Both the position numbers and the translations under genes were made by a program. From positions 84,823,389 through 84,887,388 of the forward strand of contig NC_092808.1 in NCBI RefSeq assembly GCF_040954645.1: 64,000 nt of DNA. Reading direction: 5' to 3'. The notes below the pieces were generated by a model that saw only the letters and a list, made by a program, of their open reading frames with translations, searched no databases and was not told the DNA's origin. Below are positions 1 through 12,885 of this stretch, piece after piece. Position 1 is the first letter of the stretch. Each line of letters starts with the position of its first letter. The stretch comes from Diabrotica undecimpunctata. Taxonomy: Eukaryota; Arthropoda; Insecta; Coleoptera; Chrysomelidae.

Positions 1-1125
<1,125 letters not shown>

Positions 1126-1657
1126 CTGTTTTGGATGGGTTGGAGTCAATAATAGGGCTATTGGTTAACTATTTTTTTAATCTCGAGCTTTCAATTGTGT
1201 TTACAATTATTATCAAGAGCTAAAAAAGACAAAATACTTACAAGGTTGAACTAAAAAGAAAAAACAATTTTTGTTAACTTACCAAATAAAAATTAGTTTG
1301 GTAAGTAAAAAATCACTGCTTACATGTTCAAAATATTTTATATAAAAATGTTTTGATCTAACAAATGTTTCTCCGAAAATTTCTATAATTTTGAAAACAT
1401 TTTTTTTAATATAAAAATAATTGAATTTATAAATAAGTTCAAATAGCAACCAATTACAAATAGCCTCAATGTCATAAATGCCAACATAAAATTTTTATTT
1501 TTGACAATTATATTGCCAAAAGTAAAACTTCGTTTAAACATTCTTTTTTGTTTAGTAACAAAAAGAAGAAGATTTATTCACCCTTGACAGATGTCTGAAA
1601 GAATGTGATAGATATATGGAGAATTGAATATGACATTTTACAATTTTTATATATAAA

Positions 1658-1849
1658 TCATAAAGAAAGAATATAATTATATATTTTACTTAAATTTTGA
1701 ATCTCAGATCTTTTGTTTAAACTCTTATCATTTTTGCTAATACAAACCATTTCCAAAAAAGTCCTTTTAAATTTATTACTTTCACTACATAAAATTTTAA
1801 TGTTATCAAAATCCATAATATGGTCTTTATCGATTACATGTTCTGCCAA
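1658..1849 (-). pseudogene. Penelope-like GIY-YIG C-terminus, left copy
   Basis: This frame encodes the same last 63 residues as the plus-strand copy at 2579-2767 and lies at its mirror position in the inverted repeat. The reading continues upstream on the minus strand to about 2070, where the arm ends, so this copy lacks the start present in the loop. It is the 5'-truncated partner, not an independent gene. Confidence 0.8.
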
Positions 1850-2071
1850 AGCACAAGATGGTTTTTTAATTCTGCAATCACTTTTGTGAGAAATAATGCG
1901 ATTTGAAAGATTTCTTCCGGTCTCACCAACATATTCAGCCTCACACTGAGTACAACTAATGCTGTATACTAAATTCGTTTTTTCAAATTTGTCTATAGGA
2001 TATTTAGTTTTAGAATATAAAGATGAAATAGTTTTGATGTTCTTTGTTGCTATTTTTATATTGTCAATAAG

Positions 2072-2767
2072 ATGAAAATGAACCTTATAACAGGATTAAA
2101 AGAACGTGTTTTAAAACTTTCTCATCCAGATTATCTACAGGAAGATCTTCAGTTATTAAAAAATATTCTAATTGAAAACTCTTATCCTCCAGATATGCTA
2201 CATAGGATGCTTTTTTCTAATATTGGTAATATAAATAATTTAACACCATTTTTTGCTCAATCTCAAAACATTGTATCTAACAATCAGAACATCTATTATC
2301 ATTCACTACCTTTTATACCATCATTAACACCTAAATTAATACAAACACTAAAGGTTATTGACAATATAAAAATAGCAACAAAGAACATCAAAACTATTTC
2401 ATCTTTATATTCTAAAACTAAATATCCTATAGACAAATTTGAAAAAACGAATTTAGTATACAGCATTAGTTGTACTCAGTGTGAGGCTGAATATGTTGGT
2501 GAGACCGGAAGAAATCTTTCAAATCGCATTATTTCTCACAAAAGTGATTGCAGAATTAAAAAACCATCTTGTGCTTTGGCAGAACATGTAATCGATAAAG
2601 ACCATATTATGGATTTTGATAACATTAAAATTTTATGTAGTGAAAGTAATAAATTTAAAAGGACTTTTTTGGAAATGGTTTGTATTAGCAAAAATGATAA
2701 GAGTTTAAACAAAAGATCTGAGATTCAAAATTTAAGTAAAATATATAATTATATTCTTTCTTTATGA
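2072..2767 (+). CDS. Penelope-like element, C-terminal part with GIY-YIG endonuclease
   Basis: The 231-residue open frame starts in the loop of the inverted pair and ends in its right arm. Residues from about 125 on carry the GIY-YIG signature of Penelope-like elements: VYSISCTQC, then EYVGETGRNLSNRI, a conserved SHK and a later AEHV. The endonuclease nicks target DNA to prime reverse transcription of the element RNA. The first 120 residues look like the linker that follows the reverse transcriptase; the RT domain itself is absent, so this is a 5'-truncated fragment. The start codon is simply the first ATG after the truncation point and need not be real. Confidence 0.8.
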   Translation: MKMNLITGLKERVLKLSHPDYLQEDLQLLKNILIENSYPPDMLHRMLFSNIGNINNLTPFFAQSQNIVSNNQNIYYHSLPFIPSLTPKLIQTLKVIDNIKIATKNIKTISSLYSKTKYPIDKFEKTNLVYSISCTQCEAEYVGETGRNLSNRIISHKSDCRIKKPSCALAEHVIDKDHIMDFDNIKILCSESNKFKRTFLEMVCISKNDKSLNKRSEIQNLSKIYNYILSL

Positions 2768-3340
2768 TTTATATATAAAAATTGTAAAATGTCATATTCA
2801 ATTCTCCATATATCTATCACATTCTTTCAGACATCTGTCAAGGGTGAATAAATCTTCTTCTTTTTGTTACTAAACAAAAAAGAATGTTTAAACGAAGTTT
2901 TACTTTTGGCAATATAATTGTCAAAAATAAAAATTTTATGTTGGCATTTATGACATTGAGGCTATTTGTAATTGGTTGCTATTTGAACTTATTTATAAAT
3001 TCAATTATTTTTATATTAAAAAAAATGTTTTCAAAATTATAGAAATTTTCGGAGAAACATTTGTTAGATCAAAACATTTTTATATAAAATATTTTGAACA
3101 TGTAAGCAGTGATTTTTTACTTACCAAACTAATTTTTATTTGGTAAGTTAACAAAAATTGTTTTTTCTTTTTAGTTCAACCTTGTAAGTATTTTGTCTTT
3201 TTTAGCTCTTGATAATAATTGTAAACACAATTGAAAGCTCGAGATTAAAAAAATAGTTAACCAATAGCCCTATTATTGACTCCAACCCATCCAAAACAGT
3301 TATATATTTGTTCCAAACGAGTCACAAGTACTTCTTTTTT

Positions 3341-3342
<2 letters not shown>

Positions 3343-3392
<50 letters not shown>

Positions 3393-3402
3393 TATATATA
3401 TA
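3343..3402. repeat. (AT)n microsatellite
   Basis: This AT tract of about 60 bp, with one interruption, lies between the Penelope pair and a degenerate DNA-transposon-like stretch. Confidence 0.9.
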
Positions 3403-3411
3403 GCAATATAT

Positions 3412-5666
3412 AGGAGGTAACATGGAAATAACATGCAAACAGACTTAAGTCACACAAAAATCAAAGTTGAGTTAGATGTGCATTGTTTTGTTGTAGACAA
3501 AGTGGTTTATTTTATCTGATTCATGCAAAAAAAAATTACCACCTTTACATACAAAACAACTTATTTTCACTATACTGCCACTCAGCCGACCCAGTGAGAA
3601 TAACAAAGTTCAGGTTATGTGGGGGTTTATTGTCAAAGTATATAAAAACAATTAGTAATTACTTTATTATTTAAAGAATAATGGATGGTGCAGACGGAAG
3701 TGTAAGGAAGTGTTGGTGAAGTAAATGAAGGGACTAGAAGGAGAAGAGATACAGGAGGAAAAAGGAAAAGTGAACAAATTACCAAGTATGTAGCTAGTAA
3801 AAGAGCCCTAGTTTTTGTACCGTTTAAGCACAACAATACACGTTTCAGGTGCGCAAAAATAAGGAATATTTACACCAGCGCTTTAAAAAAAAAGAGTTTT
3901 ATACAGTTCCAGATACAAAAAGACAAGACAATATAATTGCCATTCTGATTTATACAACAACACAAATCAAAAGACATAGGCCTAGGTCGATAAATAAAAA
4001 CAAAAAGAAAAAACCTGGACCTGAGCGAAAGTACTCAATACAATACTTTTTTCCAACTGTCCCTGATGCTAAAACTTTTGTATATTTAAAGCTTTTTCGC
4101 ACTGTTATTGGTATTGAAGAAATTACAATAAAAACATAGCCAAATAAGTGCATTTTGGGTTTGCTGTTGAAGTAAACTAAGTGAAATCATAACATGGTCA
4201 GCTGCCTCCGATAGTTACAGTAGGTGCTGCCTGTTCAAAGAGTACATTAAAAGTGCACCAGCACAGTCTGCTGAAAGGCGCAGCTAATGGTTGAAAAGCG
4301 AATTCATTCAAGAGGAGTAAAGACGTTTTATGAGTACATTGAAATGGAGAAATGGATGCTTCTCATTCTGTTAACCTTTACTTTGATGTTTAACAAATTC
4401 AGCCACAACCGAAAAGCCCAATTCAAGAAGCTTATTACGCTAGACAACTTTGGTTTTATACTTTTTGTATTAATGATCTAAAAACTCAAAACTACATGTT
4501 CTACACTTGGACAGAGAAGCAGGCAGGAAAAGACAGTGTGAAAATATCATCGGCTGTCTTTAACTATTTGAAAGAAGCTTATTTTTAGGGCTGTTCTGTA
4601 CTAAGGTTGTTTAGCAATGGTTGTGTTTCTTAAAATAAAAATAATATTGTTCTGACAACACTGATACATTTTTTGGAAACACACAAAACATCAATCCAAA
4701 GGATTTTATTGTATTTCGCTGTACGTGGACATAGTTTCTACCTGCCGACTGTGTTTTTAGAAGAACAAAAAAAAGTTGCGAAAAAACCCATAATTTTAAT
4801 TTAACAGGAATACTATGACATCTACAGTAGTATAGGCAAGGTAAGAGCACTAGGAGAAGATTGACCACTTCTTGATACTAAGAAGCTAAGTAAATACTAT
4901 AAAGACATCCAATCAATTAGTGAACGAAAGAGAATTGAAATACGCTAAAGGACACAAGAAGAAATTGAACACCTCCGAAAAACCGGAAAAAAAATTTTAC
5001 AAAAATATTGTGTTGGTAAGAGGCTCGAAAAACTACAAGTATGAAGGAAAAGAGTCTTTTATATATTTAAGAAAGAAAGGAAAAAAGAATCTTAAATAAG
5101 TGAGACTGGAAGAACTCTCACTTCCTCATGTGTTAACCAAAGAAAAGACAAAGATGTTCACAAACTTAAAAAAAATTGTTTTTCTGACCCACGCCTTGAT
5201 TCGTACAAAAGTTTTATTTTTGATAAACCCACTAGAGCAGCTGCTGGTGAAGAGCAGGAAATAATGAGTGACTCTCTCGACGATGAGTGCTGTGACTTCC
5301 ATATTTAAAAAAACTATTTGTTATTATTATTTTATAAAGTTTATTCAGAAAACCATTCTTCATTTACTTTATTGCTTTGCTTTTTTACTTTATCATCATC
5401 TCATGTCCACAACATTTTACATGCAAAACGACTTATTTTCACTAAGTTCGTGCAAAAGGTCTTATTGCCAAAACAAAATCAATTTTTTAAACTATTTTTG
5501 TGCTTCCCTATCTGAAATAAGTGTTTTAATCTCATGTTTGGAACCAATACTATTGCATAACATTGATTAGAACTTATTATCCTTTTTCAGAGCAAAGCTA
5601 CAAGTTTTTCGCCTTCCCTGAAAACTTACTTATTTGTGACTTAACCTTGTTTGCATTTTACCTCCT
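3412..5666. mobile_element. Degenerate DNA-transposon-like region with inverted ends
   Basis: The sequence at 3412-3455 (AGGAGGTAA, then ATGCAAAC and TTAAGTCAC) recurs in reverse complement at about 5635-5666, and (AT)n tracts lie just outside both ends. Inside are short frames with many stops. At 3849-4136 the translation shows a run ending YFFPTVPDAKTFVYL, and near 5190 another piece reads SDPRLDSYKSF. These resemble scattered blocks of the insect transposase type seen more clearly at 49.9-51.1 kb. The assignment is tentative. Confidence 0.35.
3849..4136 (+). pseudogene. Possible N-terminal fragment of a Sola/DUF7869-type transposase
   Basis: This 95-residue frame is Lys/Arg-rich and has no ATG that can be trusted. 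The segment KYSIQYFFPTVPDAKTF resembles the N-terminal block that, in insect DUF7869-type proteins, precedes the catalytic region. I recognise the block pattern only loosely, and nothing downstream stays in frame. It lies inside the inverted-ended region 3412-5666, as a decayed transposase would. It could be chance. Confidence 0.25.
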
Positions 5667-5671
5667 CATAT

Positions 5672-5674
<3 letters not shown>

Positions 5675-5754
<80 letters not shown>

Positions 5755-5780
5755 AATATATTTATATATATATATATTTA

Positions 5781-5836
<56 letters not shown>

Positions 5837-5855
5837 TGTATATATACATATATAC
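5675..5855. repeat. (AT)n microsatellite
   Basis: About 180 bp of interrupted AT run up to within 60 bp of the splice donor of the host exon at 5914-6057. Confidence 0.9.
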
Positions 5856-5913
5856 ATTATTTGAATGTATGTGTGTGTAAAGAGTTTAAAAACGTTATAA
5901 AAAAGAAACTTAC

Positions 5914-6057
5914 CATTACTGGAAATCGACACACTACCAGAGGCTGAAATTCCTCCAGATGCCGACCCATCTGCTGACCCATCTGCTGACCCACTTGCTG
6001 ATCCTGATGCACCCTCACTATCTTCTGCAGATCGTTTAGTTCTATATGGTACTGACC
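5914..6057 (-). CDS. Exon 2 of a secreted Ser/Gly/Ala-rich host protein
   Basis: On the minus strand a 144-bp open segment is bounded by a good acceptor (pyrimidine-rich, TTACAG, ending at 6058) and a consensus donor GTAAGT starting at 5913. It enters and leaves in phase 1, exactly matching the phase left by exon 1 at 11670-11721. It encodes about 47 residues: SVPY, then a furin-like RTKR, then SAEDSEG and a low-complexity run of GSAS and GSAD units, ending SVSISSN. The GSAD units come from 12-bp tandem repeats. With the signal peptide of exon 1 this predicts a small secreted propeptide-containing protein. Its function is unknown. Later exons are not visible and probably lie left of the window. 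Confidence 0.65.
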
Positions 6058-6169
6058 CTGTAAGATAAAATTATTTGTAGTAAACAAGAAAATGTGGAAA
6101 TATCGTTAGAATGTAGTATGAAGCAAAGATATTAATAACATAATTGCAGGTGAGAGCATAATGTTTAAA

Positions 6170-6218
<49 letters not shown>
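6170..6218. repeat. (AT)n microsatellite
   Basis: A short AT tract lies in the intron of the minus-strand host gene. Confidence 0.9.
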
Positions 6219-6221
<3 letters not shown>

Positions 6222-6269
6222 TGTTTAAATAATAAAAATAATAATGTTTTAATAATAAATAATAATAAT

Positions 6270-6420
6270 AAACGACGTTTCAACTTCCAATATGGAATCG
6301 TTCTTAAAAAAGATTATTTTAAAGAATTCTGCGAAAATGTATAACGGAGTGGAAGTCGAAACGTCACAAAACATTAGTATTTTTATTACAACTAATATTT
6401 GTGGCTTAATCCCATAATAT
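6270..6420. repeat. Dispersed repeat with GACGTTTC and GTGGCTTA motifs
   Basis: The segment has CGACGTTTCAACTTCC and later GTCGAAACGTC in inverted arrangement, followed by GTGGCTTAATCCC. The same words recur in the tandem units at 30226-30640 and in degraded form near 37210-37300, so this is a member of a dispersed family. Confidence 0.5.
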
Positions 6421-6724
6421 GGAAAAGAAAATAATTATAAAAACTATTTACAAGATATACTGATATTAATAAACAACTCTTATAAACAAATTATGCTGAA
6501 AACTTTTTTCGCTAAGAGGAAAACAAAATTGAACACGTCACAAAATTCTCATCTAGAATACGTTAATGTTATCGAAATACCTAACATAAAACATAAATTT
6601 TAAAAACAGTTTTAATTATTATACTAATTTTCTTTTAAAAACAGCTAATTAATAGTTGATAAAACAGAAATTGACATTATCAGGTAAGACTTACAAACAT
6701 GTATACAAACATGCAGTGTAAATA

Positions 6725-7224
6725 AACGTAATTTGACATGGTACTTCATTCCCGTATCTAAATTAAGACTATACAAGCAAACTTTTGGCTCAGTTGTTAT
6801 ATATAGAAGTGAAAAATTAACCCTACATCAGCAGAAAATAAATAATTTGCTGGTATTTGAGAGAAAGGTTCTTAGAATGATATATGGACCTCAAAGAGAT
6901 GAATTGACGGGAGAGTAGAGAAGGCACCGCAATGCTGAATTGTTGACTCTGTATGATACTGAAAACATCGTTATACTATATATAAGCTAACTGGATAAAA
7001 TAGGTAGCTATTTGATAAGATCAGAGGAAGACACAGTGCTAAAGACAGTGTTTTTTAAAACACCTGACGGTAGAAGATCAGTAGGCCGTCCCAGAAAAAG
7101 ATGGAAGGATGATGTTAAAGTCGATTGGTCTAGGATTGGAGTACAACAATGGAAAATAGAAGTGCAAGATCGTGAAATATGGAGGGCTATAGTGGATGCC
7201 GCGAAGACTGATCCCAAGTTATAA
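6725..7224 (+). pseudogene. Non-LTR (RTE/CR1-like) reverse transcriptase, C-terminal tail
   Basis: The first part (to 6918) reads LRLYKQTFGS, then FERKVLRMIYGPQRDEL. A second open part (7012-7224) carries the typical tail block PDGRRSVGRPRKRWKDDV followed by the QDREIWRAIV pattern and DPKL at the end. In insect non-LTR elements this block ends the reverse transcriptase ORF. Stop codons separate the two halves, and nothing remains of the endonuclease or the catalytic RT motifs. It lies in the intron of the minus-strand host gene, in the opposite orientation. Confidence 0.75.
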
Positions 7225-7659
7225 AGCCAGTCAAAAAGAAAACTTTATTCCTGTCAGGTAACGATGCAACAGTCGGCAAGAAAACAAGCATGGTTACAGA
7301 TATTTGATAAATTGTAAGTACAATTTTCCCACGTGAGGTGTTTGATAGCGGTTATACTGTTAAATCTACATGTATCAAATTACCTTTTATTAATTTAGTT
7401 TCTTTTGTCAAATCACCGTAAATGTACAACATCTGCAAATGATAAAATTTTTTCAAAAACAAAACAGGTGTTCTGTTCGGGCAAGGTTCTGCGTGCTTCG
7501 TCCATTTTACGGGCAACATAATCATCCTACTCCCATTCACTATTTATCGCTATTCCCATGAAATGACATACAACATCGACTAACCAGTGTGATAAATACA
7601 ATACCAAAAATATTCACTAAAAATATTTACAATCTTCTACACACAAAATATAAGTCAAA
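7225..7659. other. Intronic stretch without recognised feature
   Basis: I see no open frame or repeat motif that I can name between the two RTE fragments. Confidence 0.4.
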
Positions 7660-8890
7660 GGTGACAGAAACCCAGTTCGGCTTTGAAGGAGATTTTGGGA
7701 TCCAAGAATTTATTTTCTTCCTTCAAGCACTCATCAAAAATGCTGGGACATAAGCCGGAATGTATTTGTAATAAAACTCCGCAAAGATACAGGTACAGAT
7801 TCGACAGACCTCAGATTCGTATTGAGCCTATATTGAAATCAATCGGCAAAAATAATAATCAATACAGACTTATCAAAAAACATCAGAATTAAAATAGCAT
7901 TTCGCCAGGAATGTGTGCCACTTACGCATTTCATTTCGTACTCAGAAACGATCCATGACGAGGTACTTTATGATGCTTCAGAAGTCATAATAATGAATAG
8001 GTGCCAAATATCATTAGTTACACTGACGATACTACTATTATAGCCAGCAGCTTTGAAGACCTGCAAAATCTACTACAAAGAGTGAGTGACGTATATAAAA
8101 CCTGGATATTTAAACTAAACACCTAAAAAGCACCTGACAACAACTGTCCACAATGAATGGAACATGACAATGGATATTATTAGGTCCAGTATTGAAAAAG
8201 TCCGATGAAGCTGTAGTAAGATGAAGAATATATTTATCAGCAAGAACATTTCATTACCATCAAAAATCTGATCTGATCTGAATCTGATCAAATATTACGT
8301 ATTCCTAGTTCTATTAAATGAGATGAAAGCATACATATTGACAGAACAATTAATGAAACAACTCACATCCTTCCAATTGAAGATATATAGAAGAATTCTC
8401 TAAATACCCTGAACAGATCATATAATGAACAATGATGTGAAGTGCTCAAAAGAATGGACAAACAACAAAAAATTACGTTTACAGTGAAAAAAATTACAAT
8501 TTTTTTGTCATGTTACGAGACATAGTAAATATCGCCTCCAGCAACTGATTCTCCAGGGAAAGGTGTATGAAAGGAGAGGTCTGGGTAGAAGAAGAAACTC
8601 TTGGATGCAAAATATACTTATAACATACATTAGCGGTAATTAAAACACAAAGACTCAGGTGGCTGGGTTTGTTCAGAAAATGTTCCATCTAGACTTCTTA
8701 AAATGGTACTATTTAGTACATTGGCAGGTAAAAGGCGAACAGGAAGACCGAAGTCAAAATGGAGCAACGAAGTTAAATAGGATATGAGAAGACTTAAAGT
8801 AACGAGTTGGGAAAGAAAAGCAGCTGACAAAAGGAAATGGAAAAAAATAGGACACCAAGTAGTGCTTGTATATTATTATTATTATTATTA
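7660..8890 (+). pseudogene. RTE-like non-LTR reverse transcriptase, decayed
   Basis: Translating across frames gives the order expected for this family. QFGFEGDFGIQEFIF stands near 7675 (consensus QFGFR.G.GTREA), a YTDD catalytic box near 8015 is followed by TTIIASSFEDLQNLL, and at about 8640-8870 the tail reads QRLRWLGL, then TGRPKSKW and VTSWERKAADKRKW. A (TAT)n run at about 8872-8890 forms the 3' end, as is common for such elements. Many stops and frameshifts and a possible internal deletion make it non-functional. The block order matches the better preserved copy at 22.0-23.2 kb. Confidence 0.7.
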
Positions 8891-9059
8891 CTTATACCTA
8901 GATAAAAAAGTAAACAGCTAGTCGCCAAACAGTGTGAATGAATGACTTTTCAACTTACATCTATATTTTTATTTACTAATTCATCTTATTTCTTCTATAG
9001 TAGGTTTGGTTAGTTTTTTTCGTAAATTTTGCTAGGCATACATTTTCAGATGTTTTATT

Positions 9060-9500
9060 TTCTCTTGATCTTTCGGAGATCAGTCATGAAACAAATACCC
9101 GGTCTAGTGTTGACTTTTATCTGCAAAAGCCACATTGGTATTTTCCAACTATTTTTGAGCATATAGTTTTATTATTTATAAAATAATAGATAATATTTTG
9201 CATGTTGTATTCAGCGTCGTCATTCCCCAGTAGTATTCTCATTTCAACTGGTCTTCTTTTTATGTAAGGGTACAGTTAAGTCAGTGTTCTATTCATCGGG
9301 TGGCTGTTTGTTCACATATTAATTTATTGTTAGCTTATGGATTGCAATTAATAAGAAATTTCTTCCTTCCTTAATAAGCTAAGATGCTATTTAATCTGAT
9401 CCTGGTGCCTTATTATTTTATAATACGTCTACTGCTCCATTAACTTCAAGCATTGTTTGGAAGTTTTCTTCTGTGTTATTCTTTCTGGCGCCTTCAAGTT
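9060..9500 (-). pseudogene. Non-LTR reverse transcriptase fragment (minus strand)
   Basis: On the minus strand the translation contains the block NNKAPGSD followed by LIKEG (near 9390-9430), the classic start of the RT palm in non-LTR elements. Further downstream (near 9215-9290) a KKEDQLK...NYRGIT-like block follows at the expected distance. Several stops and frame changes interrupt it. It lies in the same intron as the plus-strand RTE pieces. Confidence 0.55.
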
Positions 9501-11200
9501 TTTTTTTCAAATAATTTGTCTATCTTTTTAGTATTTCATCCTGTTTTGTTGTGATATTTGTTTCTAATTTTTTGAGTATTTTCTACTTTTAGTTTTTTGT
9601 CTCTTCTGTTTTACTAAGTTTCTGTATTTCTCTTTTTATATAGCTTTATCAGCAGAGAAGAATTAAGGATATTTTTAAACATTTCCATGTTCAAAATAGC
9701 AAAACAACATGTTTTATAAAAAAAACATGCATATACGTCATGGGCAGCGTATTTTATTTAAAAAATAAATGAACGAAATGTGTGTTCAAAAATTAATTAC
9801 CAATAACTGAATTAAAACTATTTGCGGCCACTTTGTGCCTGGCAATCATGATCAATGTATTCCCCTTACTTTAAATATATGAAAAAATGTGAGTTTAATT
9901 AACTACGTTATGAACGTATTGATCTTGCAGTGGGATCTTGTACTAATACGAACATTTATACAAACTTAGTAATACATCAAAAATAGCTTTAGAAATATAT
10001 TATTATAAGAAATACGTGCAAGTAAAAGAACTAATAAAACAAAAAACAACTAACGCAAACGTTTTTTGTGTAGGAGAATTGAGTAATGAAAATGCTTTAT
10101 GAGTAGTTAAAGGGATCAGTAGTTCTGAATTGATGAGGGAATGAAAAAATACTACCTGCTATTAAAACTACACTGGTCAGAATACATATAAAATCATGTT
10201 GCTTCTTTGGATATACTTGACAAGTTCACTAGCGCCTGGCCTACTGCGTATTCATTCTTACGATAGACATTTTGTGCAAACCGAAAAACATGAAAGAGTT
10301 TGAAGGAGTGTTTAGGACCGGGCTGACATCGACTAGATGCAACACTGAGCAGTTTCTGTGTGGTTCATCAACTAAAGACTTTTATAACATTAAACAAGCA
10401 GTCGATTCATATATAGATATCATTACATGACCAAACAAAGGTTGGATTAAAATTCAAAAAGTTTTTCCGGGGTTAGTGAAGATAACAACCATGTTCAGTG
10501 AAAGTGAAACATCTAATTTATTCCAGGTTCTTAAGGAATGAGCAATAAGTAATAAAATCAAGGTTATATTTATACTTATTCTTATTCAGTTGGAAATCAG
10601 AAAGGTTAACTTATGTAAACTTAACATATACTGATATATTTAAGTGAGCAAGATAATGAGGGTGCTTTTAAGATCTAATCAATTAAAATAGTTTTATATA
10701 TTTAATAATTTTTTAATTTGTCTTGGCTGTTAAAATCAAAAATGGACTAAAAGAAAATTATTAAATTTAACAAGAAAAATTATCTCCTCCTTTACTGCTT
10801 ACTTCATTATAGCCAATAAATATCTTTCACATTATGTGTATTTCTTTGAAAATATTCATCTTTATTGATAAGAACACAATAAATATCAATAATACTCGTA
10901 ATATAAACTTGTCACTAGTTGGTGAATAAAAAACTAGTTTATATTTTATTAATCAAAGATTTTCGTGAAAATAAAAAAATAATCTGGTGTCAGTCAAGTT
11001 TATGTCGTTTAGCTCATCATAAAGTTATAATGTTTTTTTTTAACTTTTTTCTTACAGAAAGTTTTGAACGATCTAAAACCTGGAATAGAATCATTAGATA
11101 TTAAAGTTTTTCAGTCGTTTACGCGATTTGTCAAAAAATATGAATTTTATGATTCATAATTGTCTTTTTTATTAAAAATAACTTTTTTATTTTGAGTTTT
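9501..11200. other. Intronic AT-rich DNA, nothing recognised
   Basis: Frames are short on both strands. A patch at 10200-10540 is less AT-rich and reads EFEGVFRTGLTS in one frame, but I cannot link it to a known family. Confidence 0.4.
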
Positions 11201-11213
11201 ATGAAAAAAAGTT

Positions 11214-11320
11214 ATTCTTTATAACAAGTTCTGAATGATCTAAAACATTGTATACAAAATATTTAATATTTATTGATTGTATTTTAGGTTTTAGATCATT
11301 CAGAACTTTTTATAAAGAAT
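11214..11320. repeat. Short inverted repeat, possible MITE remnant
   Basis: TTCTTTATAACAAGTTCTGA with ATGATCTAAAAC (11214-11246) recurs in reverse complement at about 11289-11320 with few differences. A third partial copy, GTTTTGAACGATCTAAAACC, stands at 11061. About 60 bp further on is TTAATTAGACACACTGTATA, the kind of end seen in Tc1/mariner-derived elements. Confidence 0.4.
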
Positions 11321-11669
11321 AAATGTATTTCATATAACTAAAATTAAAAAGTTTCTCATAGGTGCAGACTTAATTAGACACACTGTATATACCAACTCAA
11401 AATACCCAAAGAGTCAACAAGTTAAAATCTAAAACTACTGCTAAACTTGAAAAATAAAAAAGGAGGCCGAAAATACCAGTGATATAAGGAGAACAAGAGA
11501 ATGCATATCACACCTAATTTTTGTATAAAATATTTCAAGCGAAAATATTTAAAAAAATAAATTACAAAAACAAAGGAAGCTATAATTTTTTCAATTAATA
11601 ATTATTGCAAATGATAATATTTTTTTAAAAATGATATAAAATATTGTCCAAATGAATGAAACAAATTAC

Positions 11670-11721
11670 CTGATATGTGTACAATACAAAGAACTAGAAG
11701 CAGCAATACAAAACTTTTCAT
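11670..11721 (-). CDS. Exon 1 (signal peptide) of a secreted host protein
   Basis: On the minus strand an ATG at 11721 in good insect context (CAAC before the ATG) opens MKSFVLLLLVLCIVHIS, a textbook signal peptide with a Lys near the start and a Leu/Val-rich core. One extra G leads directly into a donor, CAG/GTAATT, at 11669. The exon ends in phase 1, and the Ser/Gly-rich exon at 5914-6057 begins in the matching phase, so the split codon gives Gly. A TATA box lies about 65 bp upstream of the ATG. The exon is too short to stand out as an ORF. The protein enters the secretory pathway; its function is unknown. Confidence 0.7.
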
Positions 11722-11754
11722 GTTGAAGTCCTCTGCTACTATGATGTTATAGAC

Positions 11755-11815
11755 CTCAGTTTTCAGAAACAAACGTTTTAGAATATATAGCCAGCCTTTT
11801 AGTTATTGGTTATAG
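11755..11815 (-). promoter_or_regulatory. Core promoter of the secreted-protein gene
   Basis: On the minus strand GGCTATATATTC (TATA box at 11782-11789) follows AACCAATAACT, a CCAAT-like element, by about 20 bp. A start site about 30 bp below the TATA box would give a 5' leader of roughly 35-40 nt before the ATG at 11721. Confidence 0.5.
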
Positions 11816-12375
11816 ATATGTTGATAATATTAAAGCCAATTAAATTCATTAACAACGTAGGTGACGATTATTTTTTTTTAAATGTTTATTAACAATATTT
11901 GTTTATAACAAAATAAGACTTAGTAAACTCTATTTTCGCAATAGCTTACGTTAATAAGCAAGATAACAGCCCTTGTCAAGGTTTCCGTAAAGTACTTTCA
12001 AATTAAATATTTTTCTAGTTGTTGGCTGTTAGTTTAAAATAAAATGATCAAAATAGTTCTGAAATTGCACATTGTTCACATATTGTTGCCCTTAAAGCTA
12101 TTTTCTTGTGACATATTACTTTTATAATTACTATAGAATAGGAGTTAACGAGGATTGTAAAATTGAAACTACTTTGATTGAAAGTTTGGTCTCCAAGTCG
12201 AAGGTCAGAAGAAGATCGAGAAAACGAGTTTTACCAAAAGACCGAAACAAAAATATAAAATTGCTTTGAGAAAAAACAATTTGACAATATATTTAAAATA
12301 CTAAAATTATCCAATAATAAGAAAAACTAATAGATTGACAAAAGACAAAATCCAAATTTTTGGTTTAACGTACAC

Positions 12376-12885
12376 TTGAAAATGTACGTACACATGTATA
12401 CAGTATGTTCTAATAAGGGTGACTTTTTTATCTCTTGCTATTTTGAGGACACGGGTCTCCCCCAATCTGCTTATTGGGTTATTCCATTCTTTTTTCTATT
12501 TTGTGTCTATTCATTTATGCACTGTACTTTAGATTTTCTTCTAATGTCTTCACTTCTCTTTCGATCTCTCATCGTATTTTCTGAAATACTTCTCAGTACT
12601 CTCGTCTTTGCCGTTTCCAGTAGCATTTGTGTTGTGGCTGTGTCGGGTCTTGTTTCTATTAAGGCATTATATCACTCTATTTGCTTTTTGTAGTTGATCT
12701 CTCATTTTTTTCCAGGTCTCCATAGCTTGTCAGTGTAATTCCAATTTGACTCTTCATGCAAGCTCACATATCCTATAGTTGGCTGGAAAAATTTCTCTTC
12801 CAAAATTTTTGCATTAAGGTCCCCGTCAATTATCAGATCAAAAAACTGCCCAATGTGACTTAATCGATACCATGGCCCTAAACAC
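12376..12885 (-). pseudogene. Non-LTR retrotransposon, C-terminal RT tail (minus strand)
   Basis: Minus-strand translation across small frame changes gives TIGYVSLHEESNWNYTDKLW, then a TRPDTATT-like run, KRSEDIRRKSKVQCINE and WTQNRKK. These are the blocks that follow the catalytic domain in the RTE-like elements of this window (LTYGAE.WTLT..., then ...RNEDIR...). The plus-strand 105-residue frame over the same bases is an antisense shadow. The errantivirus-like element begins at the right edge, so the two are joined by a rearrangement or insertion. Confidence 0.5.

Noticed and set aside
3849..5570. Host gene in the 3.4-5.7 kb region continuing the secreted-protein gene
   Set aside because: No minus-strand segment shows Ser/Gly codon bias with a phase-1 acceptor; the region looks like a decayed transposon.
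5675..5880. Tyr/Ile-rich ORFs through (AT)n tracts
   Set aside because: These and similar frames at 986, 3257, 19735, 20244 and 47523 come from reading through microsatellites.
12376..12693. Plus-strand 105-residue ORF
   Set aside because: It is the antisense of a minus-strand non-LTR RT tail with recognisable blocks (KRSEDIRRKSKVQCINE).
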